Part shown: positions 1-9,760 of the stretch, one piece after another | Position numbering within the stretch: the first letter of the stretch is position 1 | Layout: every line of letters begins with the position of its first letter | From: Calonectria ilicicola | Taxonomy: Eukaryota; Ascomycota; Sordariomycetes; Hypocreales; Nectriaceae | Length of the DNA stretch: 64,000 bases | Assembly: GCA_020809705.1 (NCBI GenBank) | Contig: CP085830.1 | Coordinates: forward strand, 5,580,001-5,644,000 | Reading direction: 5' to 3' | The notes under the pieces: generated by a model | The model's database searches: none | Told to the model about the DNA's origin: nothing | The model's input: only the letters and a program-made list of their open reading frames with translations | Made by a program: the position numbers and the translations under genes

Positions 1-1316
1 ATTATCCAAGCCCACAATATGGTATTCCCAACAGAGTCTACTAAACTTATTGGTAAGAACCATTTTCCCTCCATCGAAGTTCGAGCATGAGGGTAAATAT
101 ACCAAGGCGAGCCCACAATGAGACATGAGAGAACCCAAAAATATCCTACAACTTTGTGCCACAATGGAACCTTGCCATTTCGAGTGTCAACACCAGTCAT
201 GCGGCGGCAGAGTTCTTGCACACCATCCTCTATCATAATTTCTAGAGCAAAGCAGCTGAAAAAGGCCACTGTGGGTATCTGTCCTGAAACCGGCGGGGAA
301 GAGTACAAATCATTCAAAGCATGAGCAACTCCTGAAGCCAAAAAGACAATAAAAATGTTCAAATAACGCTCCAAAAATGAAGGATGTGACAAACGCAAGA
401 GGTCGCGGCAAATGAAGTTGCTCATAGATGTTAGGGCCCATCGGAAATATTGATGCCAAAAATGACTATTTTTCTGTTAGCCACGATGGTTTTGAACTGT
501 ATTGGATCAATTTCAACAAAATGCTTACCTCCAAAAGCCTCGCAGAGTATATGCGTCCAAGAAACCTCCAAAAAGCGGAGGCCAGTCCTCGGGAGTCGAG
601 ATTCCAAAAAGCACGCAAACGAAAGAAGCAGTCCGATTCAGAATATCAATACTTGTTCGAGCCATCACCAGCCAAAACATTAAGCTACTCATAATGCGTC
701 CTTTCCATTCTTCTCGCGTGGCGCTGAAATATTTAAATTCTTTGCCGTCACCGAAGAGCTTCTCTGTATCCTCTGGTGTCATTGAGGCCGCATACATTGC
801 GTCGAGAAAGGTGTACTGCCATGAAATGATAAGCATCTGACGAACAAGATAACGAGTCCGGCTTGGCTTTTTCTGTTCATTTTTGTAGAAGCTTGGGAAC
901 CCATTGACACGCGAAATCTGCCACGGTGTACCTATGCCTCGTAGATTGAACAAGAGACCGAGTGTCTTCATAACCTGAAGGACGAACCCATCGGACCTAG
1001 TGAAAATATTGCCTTGAACTAAATCTTCCAAGTCAAGACGAATAGTGATTAAAAAGTTGCAGCATTGTATCAAGATGAGCAGCGCAAACATTTGAGCAGC
1101 GGGAAGATAACCGAATTCCGGTCCAATGTCAAAAATTGATTCGGCAAGCCGCTTCCCGACAGCTATTAGGATTGCAACCCAAGCATAACGCACCAAAGCA
1201 GATGACTTTGGCACTAGTACAACAATACTGGCTGTGGGGACACAAGCGCCCAACAGTAATGCTACGCACTTGGCGCAGTTATAAGCCCCTGTGCTTTGGA
1301 CAAGTGAATCCGTCAT
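1..1316 (-). CDS. Membrane-bound O-acyltransferase, wax-synthase type (3' end cut by window edge)
   Basis: Probably transfers an acyl or acetyl group from CoA to a hydroxyl of the cluster product, in a membrane. Exon 1 is 529-1316 and exon 2 runs from 420 past the left edge; the 108-nt intron (421-528) has GT-AG ends. Several hydrophobic segments are visible. Exon 1 ends in the region around ISTPEDWPPLFG, and exon 2 carries FLASGVAHAL, which holds the histidine expected of MBOAT/wax-synthase enzymes. Family assignment is by motif and layout. A 24-bp palindrome and a CCGACTCCG site lie about 230-290 bp upstream of the start, and similar sites precede other cluster genes, so I place it in the cluster. 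Wax-synthase-like acetyltransferases occur in fungal terpenoid and polyketide clusters; acetylation is inferred. Only the last part of the C-terminus should be missing. Confidence 0.8.
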
Positions 1317-2162
1317 CTTAAACTGAAACGAATTGCCAGGAAATTGTTGCAGCGAGTGGTGCTAGAACAGTGTTATTTGGATATCGGAATGGCCTTCATT
1401 TGATGTAAATATACAAAGGTTTCTTGAATAAACGGCGCAGTGGTACATGTTATTATCTATAAAACCCGATATTATTGCTCAGAAAAGCTACCGGTTCTGT
1501 CGCACTGCCTTGAAAGATGTACTCGGACTAATTTTAGCATGTTGGGACCGACTCCGACTGGCATGACAAATACTGTGTCGGACACGCCCCGGCGTGTCCG
1601 AGGATACTGGGACCGTAAGACGAGTGCGACCCCCAAAATCCTGAATCTGACATTCTGTCGCAAGGGTCGTCAATGGAGTGAATATGATCTAGTTCCATCA
1701 CAAATTCACATCGTTTAGAAATCTACTATCTGTCCAGCAATCCATAGCAGCAATACACTCCATATTCATTCCCCTGATTAGAGCAACAATTAAGATTTAT
1801 ACAAATTTAATCACGGAGATGTCAAGTCCTGATCGAGTGTCTGCTTTTTTTCTTTGGGTAGATTAGAAGGAAAATACATATCGATTCATAACGTGCTAGT
1901 CTAAACGGAAGTAAGATTGAGATCACCCCAACATATGCGTGGCCTCCTACTCAAAGGTGAAAATTGTATAAAGGTGGTGTCTTCAATGATAAATACCAAG
2001 CCATGCACTTCCGTAAAGGTTCATCTGCAGATATCAGCACAATTCAGTCGTGGTTATCTAAGAAGTTAAACATCTTTCTAGAAAAATACGACATCAAAAG
2101 GGCTTGACCTATTGAATATTTGCGACCACTACCGAACCACATGGCAATCCCCTGCAACCATA
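1317..2162. other. Intergenic region between acyltransferase start and P450 end
   Basis: No gene is seen in these 846 bases. The stretch 1317-1700 is the acyltransferase promoter and holds the palindrome at 1578-1601 and the CCGACTCCG site at 1548. The remainder is AT-richer and is probably the 3' flank of the P450 gene. Confidence 0.6.
1548..1601. promoter_or_regulatory. Candidate Zn2Cys6 operator: CGG direct repeat plus 24-bp palindrome
   Basis: Positions 1548-1556 read CCGACTCCG, which on the other strand is CGG-N3-CGG. Positions 1578-1588 (TCGGACACGCC) and 1591-1601 (GGCGTGTCCGA) are perfect 11-bp inverted arms separated by CC. An almost identical palindrome lies at 4279-4302. CGG-containing repeats are the usual targets of binuclear zinc-cluster regulators; that this cluster's regulator binds here is inference. 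Confidence 0.6.
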
Positions 2163-3945
2163 TCAGTGTTTCCTCTCCTTCATCAGGATAGGGACAGTCG
2201 GGTTAGGTGCAAGGGAGAATTCATTGGCAAAAGTCGGAGGGCGTTTGCCGTCCTTTCCTTGCCACTTGAAGTCGTATTTTTGGATGAGATTGATCAACGT
2301 AAGCTTCACAACCTGCTGCGCCAGGAAGCGTCCTGGGCATGCGTGGAAGCCGTTGCCAAAATTGATCGAGTCTTCAGAGACAGATCCGAAATGAAACTTG
2401 GTGGGATCGATCTGCTCGCGTTTGCGTACCCAGCGCTTCGCGTCAAAAGTTTTCGCATTCTCATTTATGTCGTCATCCCAGTTCAAGTGCTGGTTGGGAA
2501 ACGAGAGCTGAGTGTTTGGAGGAATGTACAACCCATCACGAAAGGTGAATCCGGAAACGGACGTGCGTTGCATAGTTACTAAATTCAGGCATCAGCATCC
2601 ATTACGTGTCGCAAATGTACGAAACCAACCTAGGCTAAGAGAGTGAATGCGCTGACTCTCCTTCATAAAACTATCCAGTAAATGCAACTGGTTGAGTTGT
2701 TGTCGGTCGATTGTCGAGCTCTGAGCCTGCATTTGAGAAATTTCCTGCCGAATCTCTGCCAAGGATTCAGGATGGTCTATCAAGTCAAAGAGTGTTGAGA
2801 GTATGGTGGCACTACTGCTATGAATAGAAGCAATGGTGAGGAAGAGCTCGTCTTGCGCTAGCTTCTCGGCCGTCAACTCTTTGCCCAAGCCGCGATATTG
2901 CTCCAGAAGCCATTGAACGCCATCGTTGTATTTGGATTTCTCATCTTTAGTATGTGAATTTAGTGCGGTCTTGCGAGCTTCCAGAACGGGGCCTAGAAGT
3001 TCAACGGCACGCTGGCGGCCTTGAACAACCACCTTGGTGGGAGCATCAAAGTATCTGGCTAGCCATCGTACCCAGGGGTGATACTTGGCCCGCACACTTT
3101 GGCATGCAGTCATGACATTGATTGTAGTTTGGATTGATTGACCAACCCACTCATCATTAGCGCAAAGCTCATCGCCCACCAGAACACGAGCAGAAATCCG
3201 GGCCACCATATACACGATAAAATGATACGGGGAGACAGCCGTCCATTCTACGGCATTATTAGCATCTCACTTTTTTCGACTTTAAGTCAGGAAAATGCAA
3301 TACCTGAGCAACGAGAAACTGCTTTGTTCATTGCTGCAATGGCTTCATCGTTCAAAGGGTCAACGAGATGATCTATGCGGTAAACCAGTCAGTCAGACAA
3401 TTGGTTAGAATACTCGATGATACTGCGGCAGACTCACTAAGAGCTCGATTGAGATCCAGGCGGACTATGTGAGCAGCCTCATTGGTCTGTTCGGGGCCAT
3501 GAATGGCTTTCAGAAGAAAAGCCTGCAACCGTCAGCAAAGGCATAATGCGCCAAAATGGGATGCACTTGACACACCTGCGCTGAGAAGAGGGGAAAGCTG
3601 AGCTGGTTCTGTGGCGCATTTCGCACTTCTGCAAGATATTTCATGGGCATGAGAACCTGGGGGCGTTTTGGGTCCACTGGATTACGCATTGAAAAAGGAA
3701 TGCCTTTTTTGAGGTACTACCGCCTACGTTAGGGACCAAGCACATTTGACCGGTATCATGGGGACGTGTCATACTTTGGAATATCCTTTGTCCATGAGAC
3801 TAGTAGTATCCGAGAGATATCTCTTTGGAGAATTGTCGCCGTCAAACTCTAGATACGGCATGCTGAGTTTTGGCGACGATGCCAGCTTCGTCTTGAGAAG
3901 CCATGCCGCAGCGAGTGCCACGGCAAGTAACAATACAGCGCCCAT
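2163..3945 (-). CDS. Cytochrome P450 monooxygenase 1 (cluster tailoring enzyme)
   Basis: Predicted ER-anchored haem monooxygenase that would oxidise the cluster product with NADPH-P450 reductase. Six exons join to 499 residues: 3775-3945, 3576-3716, 3438-3522, 3304-3372, 2630-3247 and 2163-2578. Residues 2-16 form a hydrophobic membrane anchor. The I-helix region contains SIHSSSAT in place of the common AGxxT motif, the ExxR motif is ESQR, and the haem loop is FGNGFHACPGR with Cys442 as ligand. The pattern resembles fungal P450s of the ent-kaurene-oxidase-like and cytochalasan groups. The gene diverges from the enoyl reductase at 4478, and the shared promoter holds the second 24-bp palindrome. 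The substrate cannot be read from sequence. Confidence 0.9.
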
Positions 3946-4263
3946 TCTAAAATTCTTTAATGTGGGAACAGGGGGAAATTCTTTTTGTTGGTTTTAACGA
4001 AAGAGAAGCGGCATCAAGTCAAGGATGAGACGATAAAATTCCGGACGGTTTCTGGGAGATCACGAATCCGTACACACAGATAATAACACCACCCGCTGTA
4101 GTCTTTTTTTTATGAACACTATATATCACTACGGCAATCTTGGGAGGGCATCGGACTTGAGCTGGCCTTGGTATCAACGTATGATGTAAGAATCTCAGCG
4201 GAAATAGCAACGTATCAGCGACTATTCATCCATGAAAATGGGAATTATGGCTCGGGGTGGCCA

Positions 4264-4302
4264 ACTCCGATCGGTGGATCGGACACACCCTGGCGTGTCC
4301 GA
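4264..4302. promoter_or_regulatory. Second copy of the cluster palindrome in a divergent promoter
   Basis: TCGGACACACC (4279-4289) and GGCGTGTCCGA (4292-4302) are inverted arms with one mismatch, separated by CT. An ACTCCGATCGG element lies directly upstream (4264-4274). The site sits between P450 1 (start 3945, minus) and the enoyl reductase (start 4478, plus), so it could serve both. It matches 22 of 24 bases of the site at 1578-1601. Confidence 0.62.
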
Positions 4303-4477
4303 ATGAATTACGACCGGACCGCGACACATGGCTCCGTCTATCCTCATTCTCGCAACAATGCAAAGAAGCTGAGCGGCGAAATGGGTGGAATGGACGTAAC
4401 TAGGCATTAATAATGTAGACACCACTATGCACACAACTCACTCCAATTTTTGGATGAATTCGGTTTGAAATCAAGGC

Positions 4478-5644
4478 ATGTCATTTTCCAGCGCGATGCC
4501 CTCAGCAAATCCGTCGTGGCCAGATTGGCAGACAGCCATTGTGGCTAATGCGACCGGGGATCTAGTCGTGTCGCATCATGTACAACTGCCGGAATTGGAG
4601 CCAGACATGCTCATGGTGAAGACAGTCGTGGTCGCTGTCAATCCGTGCGATATGAAGATGACCGGCCCAATGGCCAGCGAGGGCGCCATTTCGGGCGGTG
4701 ACTGTGCTGGTATTGTCATGGCCATTGGCTCCGACGTGCCCGAGGGCAGATTTGCCATTGGCGATCGTGTCTGCGTCGCAGTTCAGTCGATGAATCCTCT
4801 GCTGCCGCGGGTTGGTGCATTTGCGCAGTACGTCGGCGCAACCGCTGATTTTACGCTCAAGATCCCCGATGGCATGACGTTTGAAGAGGCATCAACCTTG
4901 GGAATCAGTACCGCCACTATCGGATATGCATTGTACAAATCATTGGACATTCCAGGGCATCCTGAGAAACCCGCTGCTAAGCCGGCCTACGTCCTCGTCT
5001 ATGGAGGCAGCACCGCAACTGGAACAATCGCAATTCAGTTGATTCGCAGGTAAGTGAAGCGCTTTTCTCTGCCACTAAGACTCCCAAATGCTCACGCCAG
5101 CTGTGTAAATAGGTCAGGTCTCATTCCCATCACCACCTGCTCGCCCAAGAACTTTGCGCTCGTCGAGAACCGCGGCGCCGAAAAGGCCTTTGACTACCAC
5201 GATGCCAACATCGTCAAGGAGATCAGGGCTTACACTAAAAATGCCCTATACTACGCGCTGGATTGCTTCTGCGACAGTGCCAGCATGGCGCTGTGTTACG
5301 GGGCGCTAGGGCGGGCTGGTGGGCGCTACACCACGCTAGAGCACTACAACACACAGCTGCATTCACGAAAGACGGTCAAGCCAGATTGGATTCTCGGACC
5401 AGCGCTCTTTGGCAAGAAAATCGGCTGGAAAGCGCCTTATAACCTAGAAGGGGATCCGGAGCTGCGTACCTTTGGGAAGGACTGGTTCAAATGTGTTCAG
5501 CGTATGCTAGATGCTGGGGAAGTCAAGCCGCATCCCACCAAACTGGGCGGGACAACATTTCAACACGTTATTGAAGGGGTGGAGCTGTTGAGGCAAAAGG
5601 CCATTTCAGGGCAAAAGCTAGTGTATCGTATTGCAGACCCTTGA
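4478..5644 (+). CDS. Trans-acting enoyl reductase 1 (MDR family)
   Basis: A stand-alone NADPH enoyl reductase of the LovC/CcsC type, which would supply the reduction missing from the PKS because its internal ER is degenerate. Exon 1 is 4478-5049 and exon 2 most likely 5113-5644, giving 367 residues. An alternative acceptor at 5100/5101 also stays in frame and adds four residues (CVNR-like); the shorter form restores the usual hydrophobic-S-G-x-x-P-I-T-T pattern. Visible motifs are AVNPCDMKM, GGDCAGIV, the GDRV segment and the nucleotide-binding YGGSTATGTIAIQL. It is a diverged paralogue of the reductase at 7496. Either could be the true PKS partner and the other a tailoring or redundant enzyme. 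Confidence 0.9.
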
Positions 5645-5842
5645 TCTAAATAACGAGAGTAATTTAATCATCTAATTGAGTTTTGCTTTCTTTTCCAATT
5701 TTATCCCTATTCCTCTCGCTTCCCCTTTCCACAATGTGAAACCTACCGAGAATCTCGTGCACATCGTCTTCTCATCACTATTTAACAGCTCACTCAAATC
5801 CACCACAACCCGCCGCCAAAACACCTTCCCTTTCTGATTCTT

Positions 5843-7102
5843 TTACAAATCAGAAAAGTTATTCACCAAGACCATAGATTTCTGAGGAAACTTCATAAAC
5901 TCGGTAAAGGCAGGCCCTGTATGCGCCTCCGAGCCAACCAGGCCGCCAGAAACGACGCCCGAGTACCCAGTTCCGCCTACACCTTCGCCCAAATTGTACT
6001 CAAATCCGAGGTTTCTATGCGTTACAACAAACTTCCATCGCAAATCTCGACTGGGAGACACCAGTTCGAGCTCGACACCGGTGACCTTGTCTGATAACTC
6101 CTCTGTAGTAGCACCATTCCCGCCGTACACCTTGCGTATTGTGACATAATCTTCCGTCTCCGAGGGTTCGTAGTTGCGACTACCAAAGATCTTTTGACCA
6201 TTCTCCGCCAAAATGACCGAAGGTACCAGAAGGCCATGCACGCGATTGGAACCAAACTCGGTAAACGACAAGGCGTAGGGCCCTGGTCGCACTCGCACGG
6301 CGATCATCCCGGACAAGCAAGTGTACCAGTTGAATGCACCCCAAAGCCGCTCATGGCCACCCATTCCGGTCCAGGAAACCTTACTACCCTCGATTTCCAC
6401 GTCGAGAATAAGATCGGACACGGGGACCGGCTCAACCCAGTAGAAATGCGGAACAGTCAAAAGACTGGCGCCTTCGGCTTCGGCTGGGTGCACGCTGTTG
6501 TCGGCGTACCGCGGTGGCGAAACGGATGTCCAAGCAATGGTGCCCTTGGCCTCGGGATTGTTCATGGTGATGCGCGTACGAGACAGGTCGGACGTGATCT
6601 CAAAAGTGTACACCCAGTTGTCGCCCTTCCAGGTGCCCCGAGTGCCCTGGCCAGGGCACGATTCGATGATGGACTCCTCAGCGTACTCGACAACTGCGTA
6701 TCTTGATCCATTCGCGAAAGACCATTCAGCTGAGAGACGGAGGTTTCCAGTTCCCAAAAAAGAGTAATTGGGATCGCGGTAAAAGCCAAATACAAATGCC
6801 TCAAGGCCATCGTCTGAGACGCCGTCAAATTCCCATTGTTCGCCAGCGGTGGAATTCATGGGCTCAATCGCCGGCTGTTCGAAATCGTGCTCCGGAGTGC
6901 TCAGAAAAAACACGGGCGTCTTTCCCTTGACCATGTCATAACGAGTGACATGGCTCACTTTGCAATTCTCTGATACTTGGACAAGCGGTTCATTTTTCCA
7001 GTCATCGGTCCAACCTTTAGGCACATTCAGTCCAGCCTTGACGGCATCGCATCCAACGGCGCCAAGCAAGGCTAACACGGTGGTAGGAAAACGAGCGAGC
7101 AT
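5843..7102 (-). CDS. Lipocalin-fold Diels-Alderase-type protein (CcsF/Fsa2-like)
   Basis: Belongs by overall pattern to the fungal intramolecular Diels-Alderases found beside PKS-NRPS genes, which catalyse the cycloaddition closing decalin or isoindolone-macrocycle skeletons. The likely start is the ATG at 7102 (419 residues), followed by a short hydrophobic signal-like segment (MLARFPTTVLALLGAVG); an in-frame ATG at 7171 would add 23 residues unlike a signal peptide. There are no introns. The body is beta-rich with many Trp/Tyr/Gly residues, for example GTRGTWKGDNW, VPHFYWVEP and WTGMGGHERLWG, as expected for the two-domain lipocalin/beta-barrel fold. The gene is divergent from the second enoyl reductase over a short promoter with a CCG-N6-CGG palindrome. 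The assignment rests on pattern and context, not alignment. Confidence 0.82.
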   Translation of the reverse strand: MLARFPTTVLALLGAVGCDAVKAGLNVPKGWTDDWKNEPLVQVSENCKVSHVTRYDMVKGKTPVFFLSTPEHDFEQPAIEPMNSTAGEQWEFDGVSDDGLEAFVFGFYRDPNYSFLGTGNLRLSAEWSFANGSRYAVVEYAEESIIESCPGQGTRGTWKGDNWVYTFEITSDLSRTRITMNNPEAKGTIAWTSVSPPRYADNSVHPAEAEGASLLTVPHFYWVEPVPVSDLILDVEIEGSKVSWTGMGGHERLWGAFNWYTCLSGMIAVRVRPGPYALSFTEFGSNRVHGLLVPSVILAENGQKIFGSRNYEPSETEDYVTIRKVYGGNGATTEELSDKVTGVELELVSPSRDLRWKFVVTHRNLGFEYNLGEGVGGTGYSGVVSGGLVGSEAHTGPAFTEFMKFPQKSMVLVNNFSDL

Positions 7103-7260
7103 GGTGACGAGGAATCGAGAGTGGGTAAAAGAGCATAAAGGGAGAAAACATTGGCAAGTGACTCGGCCCATACAATAAAAATAGCTAATAGTATATGCTT
7201 ATGGCACGAGATGCGCACAATGCGGATAGATTAGAATAAGAACAGCCTATATCACCTGTC

Positions 7261-7347
7261 TTCTCCGTACCTTCGGAGAACCTGTGGGGCTGTCTGAGAA
7301 GGAATCCCCTCTGTATGACGACTCGGCAGACCGGACCTCCGATCCGA
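7261..7347. promoter_or_regulatory. CCG-N6-CGG palindrome and CGG/CCG cluster in divergent promoter
   Basis: TTCTCCG (7261-7267) and CGGAGAA (7274-7280) are perfect inverted arms spaced by six bases, a Zn2Cys6-style CCG-N6-CGG site. At 7331-7347 a second group reads CCGGACCTCCGATCCGA. The region lies between the Diels-Alderase-type gene and enoyl reductase 2, so both may be controlled from here. Confidence 0.5.
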
Positions 7348-7495
7348 CATGATGGGCCCAAGCCGACACCAGGATGATCTCAGCACTAAAAGATGCCGTT
7401 TTTAGGCGTCTGTAATTAGCACTCATCTATCACATAATCCCAATCCGCTGATCTGGAGCTCATGCAAACAGCACGCGCAAGCATTTCTCTCCAAC

Positions 7496-8650
7496 ATGGC
7501 ATCGACGACTATTCCCCCCAGCCAGACAATCATCAAACAGCATGCTGATGGTGTCCTGAAGATTACACCTGAATCACCAATCCCCGAAATAGAGGGCCAT
7601 CATGTCCTCGTTCGCACGCATGCAGTTGGCTTGAATCCATGCGATTTCAAGATGCCCATGCGATTTCCCACTCCAGGCCTCTGGAACGGATGCGACTTCT
7701 CTGGAATTGTTGCGGCGGTTGGCTCCAATGTGACACGATTCAAAGTAGGAGATGCAGTCTTTGGTGCTGTGCACGGCTCGAACCAGGGCGATCCGCAGTC
7801 CGGGGCCTACGCCGAGTACCTCAAAGCCGAGGCAGACTACATTTTCAAAACACCGCCTGGGATAGCGCACGAGACAGCTGCGGCAATGTATGGCACTGGA
7901 ATTGCCACGATTGCAATGGCAATATATTCTCTCAAAATTGGTGGCGATCCAATCGCGCCCGCCACAGGCAAAGCGTCCAAGATTGTTCTAGTCTTTGGTG
8001 GCAGCAGCACGGTCGGAATGATGGCAATCCAAATATTGAAGCTGTGAGTATGGAGAAAAAATAATGAAAAATGACAAAACCCGAAATTCGGCATAGAATC
8101 GATCATTAACAAAAATAAATACAGCTGCGGTCATCGCGTCATCTCCACAAGCTCGGGAAAAAATATGGAATTGGTGAGGTCGTACGGGGCCGAGGAGGTT
8201 TTCGATTACCGCTCGCCCACATGCGGCGCCGACATCAGAAAATACACGAAAAACAGTCTTGGCTATGTCATTGATCCGTTTGGAGAAGCGAAAACGATGG
8301 GCGTATGCTACGAGGCCATTGGCCGTGCCGGAGGCAAGTACTGTGCACTTGAGCAGTACCAGGAGGCGTTGGCAACTCGTCGCACCGTGACTCCATTCCT
8401 GATCATGGGCTCATCAATCGCTGGACGTGGCCTGGTGCTGCCAGAGCCATATGGTAGTCCACCTGACCCTGAGCTGGGGGCATGGTCGCTCAAGTTCTAC
8501 CAAGACTTGCAGTGTCTTGTGGATGAAGGAAAATTGAAGCCGTGCCCCCAAAAGATTCTCCCCGGAAAATTGGATGCGATTCTTCCAGGGTTGGATCAGC
8601 TAAAGCATAAACAAGTTTCTGGGCAGAAGTTGATCGTACCGCTAGCTTAG
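7496..8650 (+). CDS. Trans-acting enoyl reductase 2 (MDR family)
   Basis: A second stand-alone MDR enoyl reductase, 357 residues from exons 7496-8043 and 8125-8650. Motifs include VGLNPCDFKM, WNGCDFSGIVAAVG, FKVGDAVFG and the nucleotide-binding VFGGSSTVGMMAIQ. The C-terminal half carries EEVFDYRS and AIGRAGGKY, and the paralogue at 4478 has matching EKAFDYHD and ALGRAGGRY. The single intron sits at the equivalent place in both genes, just after the nucleotide-binding motif, which indicates duplication and divergence. Enzymes of this family act on the ACP-bound polyketide at defined chain-extension rounds. Having two for one PKS-NRPS is unusual. Confidence 0.9.
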
Positions 8651-8716
8651 ATTAAAATAAATATATGGATTCAAGCTCTCTATTGCCTTGCTTTGCACTG
8701 CGTGAAAAAGTTACAT

Positions 8717-9420
8717 CTAGTCCTCTCGGTAATCATAAACCAGCCTAACAGACACCTCCTCGTCTCCCTTCTTTGTGATGGTGGTGCGAGTGAAATGACG
8801 CTGTCCTTCAATCATCTCAAAGCCCCATGTGCCTACAGAGTCCCACCCCATGCCCCTGTTTGTTGCAATTTCCTGGATCGCGTCAGGGCCAGTCTGACCC
8901 TTGTCGAGACGCGTGCGGAGCTCAACGTCCTCAATCTCAGCGAGCGGAGTGTACTTGGCGTAGAGTGCAATCGTGCCAAAAATAGGCACAGTTGCCTCAC
9001 GAGTTTGGGAGTCAAGAATGTAGTCGTCCTCATTGTTGAAGCCCCCGGGCGAGATGGTCTGCTTGACGCGCACCTTTGTGACAGATGCAGAGCCATCTTC
9101 AGTGGGTTCAGTGGAGTGGGTCATGGTGAGTGTTACGCTAGCGTAGGCCAATACTTTGCGGACAAGCCACGGAACACCTTGCTGTACGATCACAAAGGAT
9201 TGGTTAGCAAGCACCGGTCCGAATAAATTATAAATGTTGAAATTAACACTGAATCCAGGATCGAGAGCACTTACAATGGCAAAAGTCGGGTCAATGGGAT
9301 CTGAGAGGACGCTGTTCTACTTCACTGTTAAACTACCCTGTACAGTCGCTCGTCTTCGATGCTCACCATGACCCAAACCCCAGTCATATCAGACATGGTT
9401 TTTTCCAAGGGTGCTGCCAT
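8717..9420 (-). CDS. Small lipocalin-like protein of unknown function
   Basis: Three exons (9367-9420, 9275-9316, 8717-9181) join to 186 residues. The joined N-terminus reads GVWVM-NSVLSDPID-PTFAI-QGVPWLVRKVL, which resembles a family of small fungal proteins with a W-x-(M/L)-N-x-x-L-S-D opening followed by QGVxWxxRK. The rest is a predicted beta-rich chain with a conserved-looking MGWDSVGTWGFE segment. There is no signal peptide and no known catalytic motif. The fold guess is a small lipocalin-like barrel. It is divergent from P450 2, and the shared promoter carries CGG-N3-CGG repeats, which ties it to the cluster. A binding, chaperone-like or cyclase-helper role is possible, but nothing in the sequence proves it. 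Confidence 0.75.
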
Positions 9421-9615
9421 TGCGTCGTTGGTTATTTCTTCTTTTCTAAAAAAAAATGATAAATGAAATAAAAAGGTTAGAAATCGATTATTTTTAGGTG
9501 GAATAAGAATAAAGCAAAGTGCAGGCCTGGACAAAAAATCTCAAACGTGCAGCATTCAAGCACCTCTTCATTGCCTGTGGCTGCTGACGACACCTTGGAG
9601 CCCATTTTAATCAAC

Positions 9616-9647
9616 CGGAGTCGGACTCGGCCCCACATCGGACTCGG
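9616..9647. promoter_or_regulatory. CGG-N3-CGG direct repeats in divergent promoter
   Basis: Positions 9616-9630 read CGGAGTCGGACTCGG (three CGG units spaced by three bases), and 9639-9647 read CGGACTCGG. The sites lie between the small lipocalin-like gene (minus) and P450 2 (plus). The same repeat type occurs before the BBE flavoprotein (16786) and the acyltransferase (1548). Confidence 0.6.
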
Positions 9648-9760
9648 AGAGCGATACAGAAAAGCACACTTCAAAATGCGCTTGCAATCTTACAAGCATA
9701 TTTTGTGTTGGCTGGTATCTAGGGTACTTTCTACATCATCGAAAACCGCTGTCAACCAAC

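Noticed and set aside
5050..5112. Loss of the second half of enoyl reductase 1 by an in-frame stop after the first exon.
   Set aside because: A 63-nt intron with GT-AG ends joins the halves in frame and restores the family's order.
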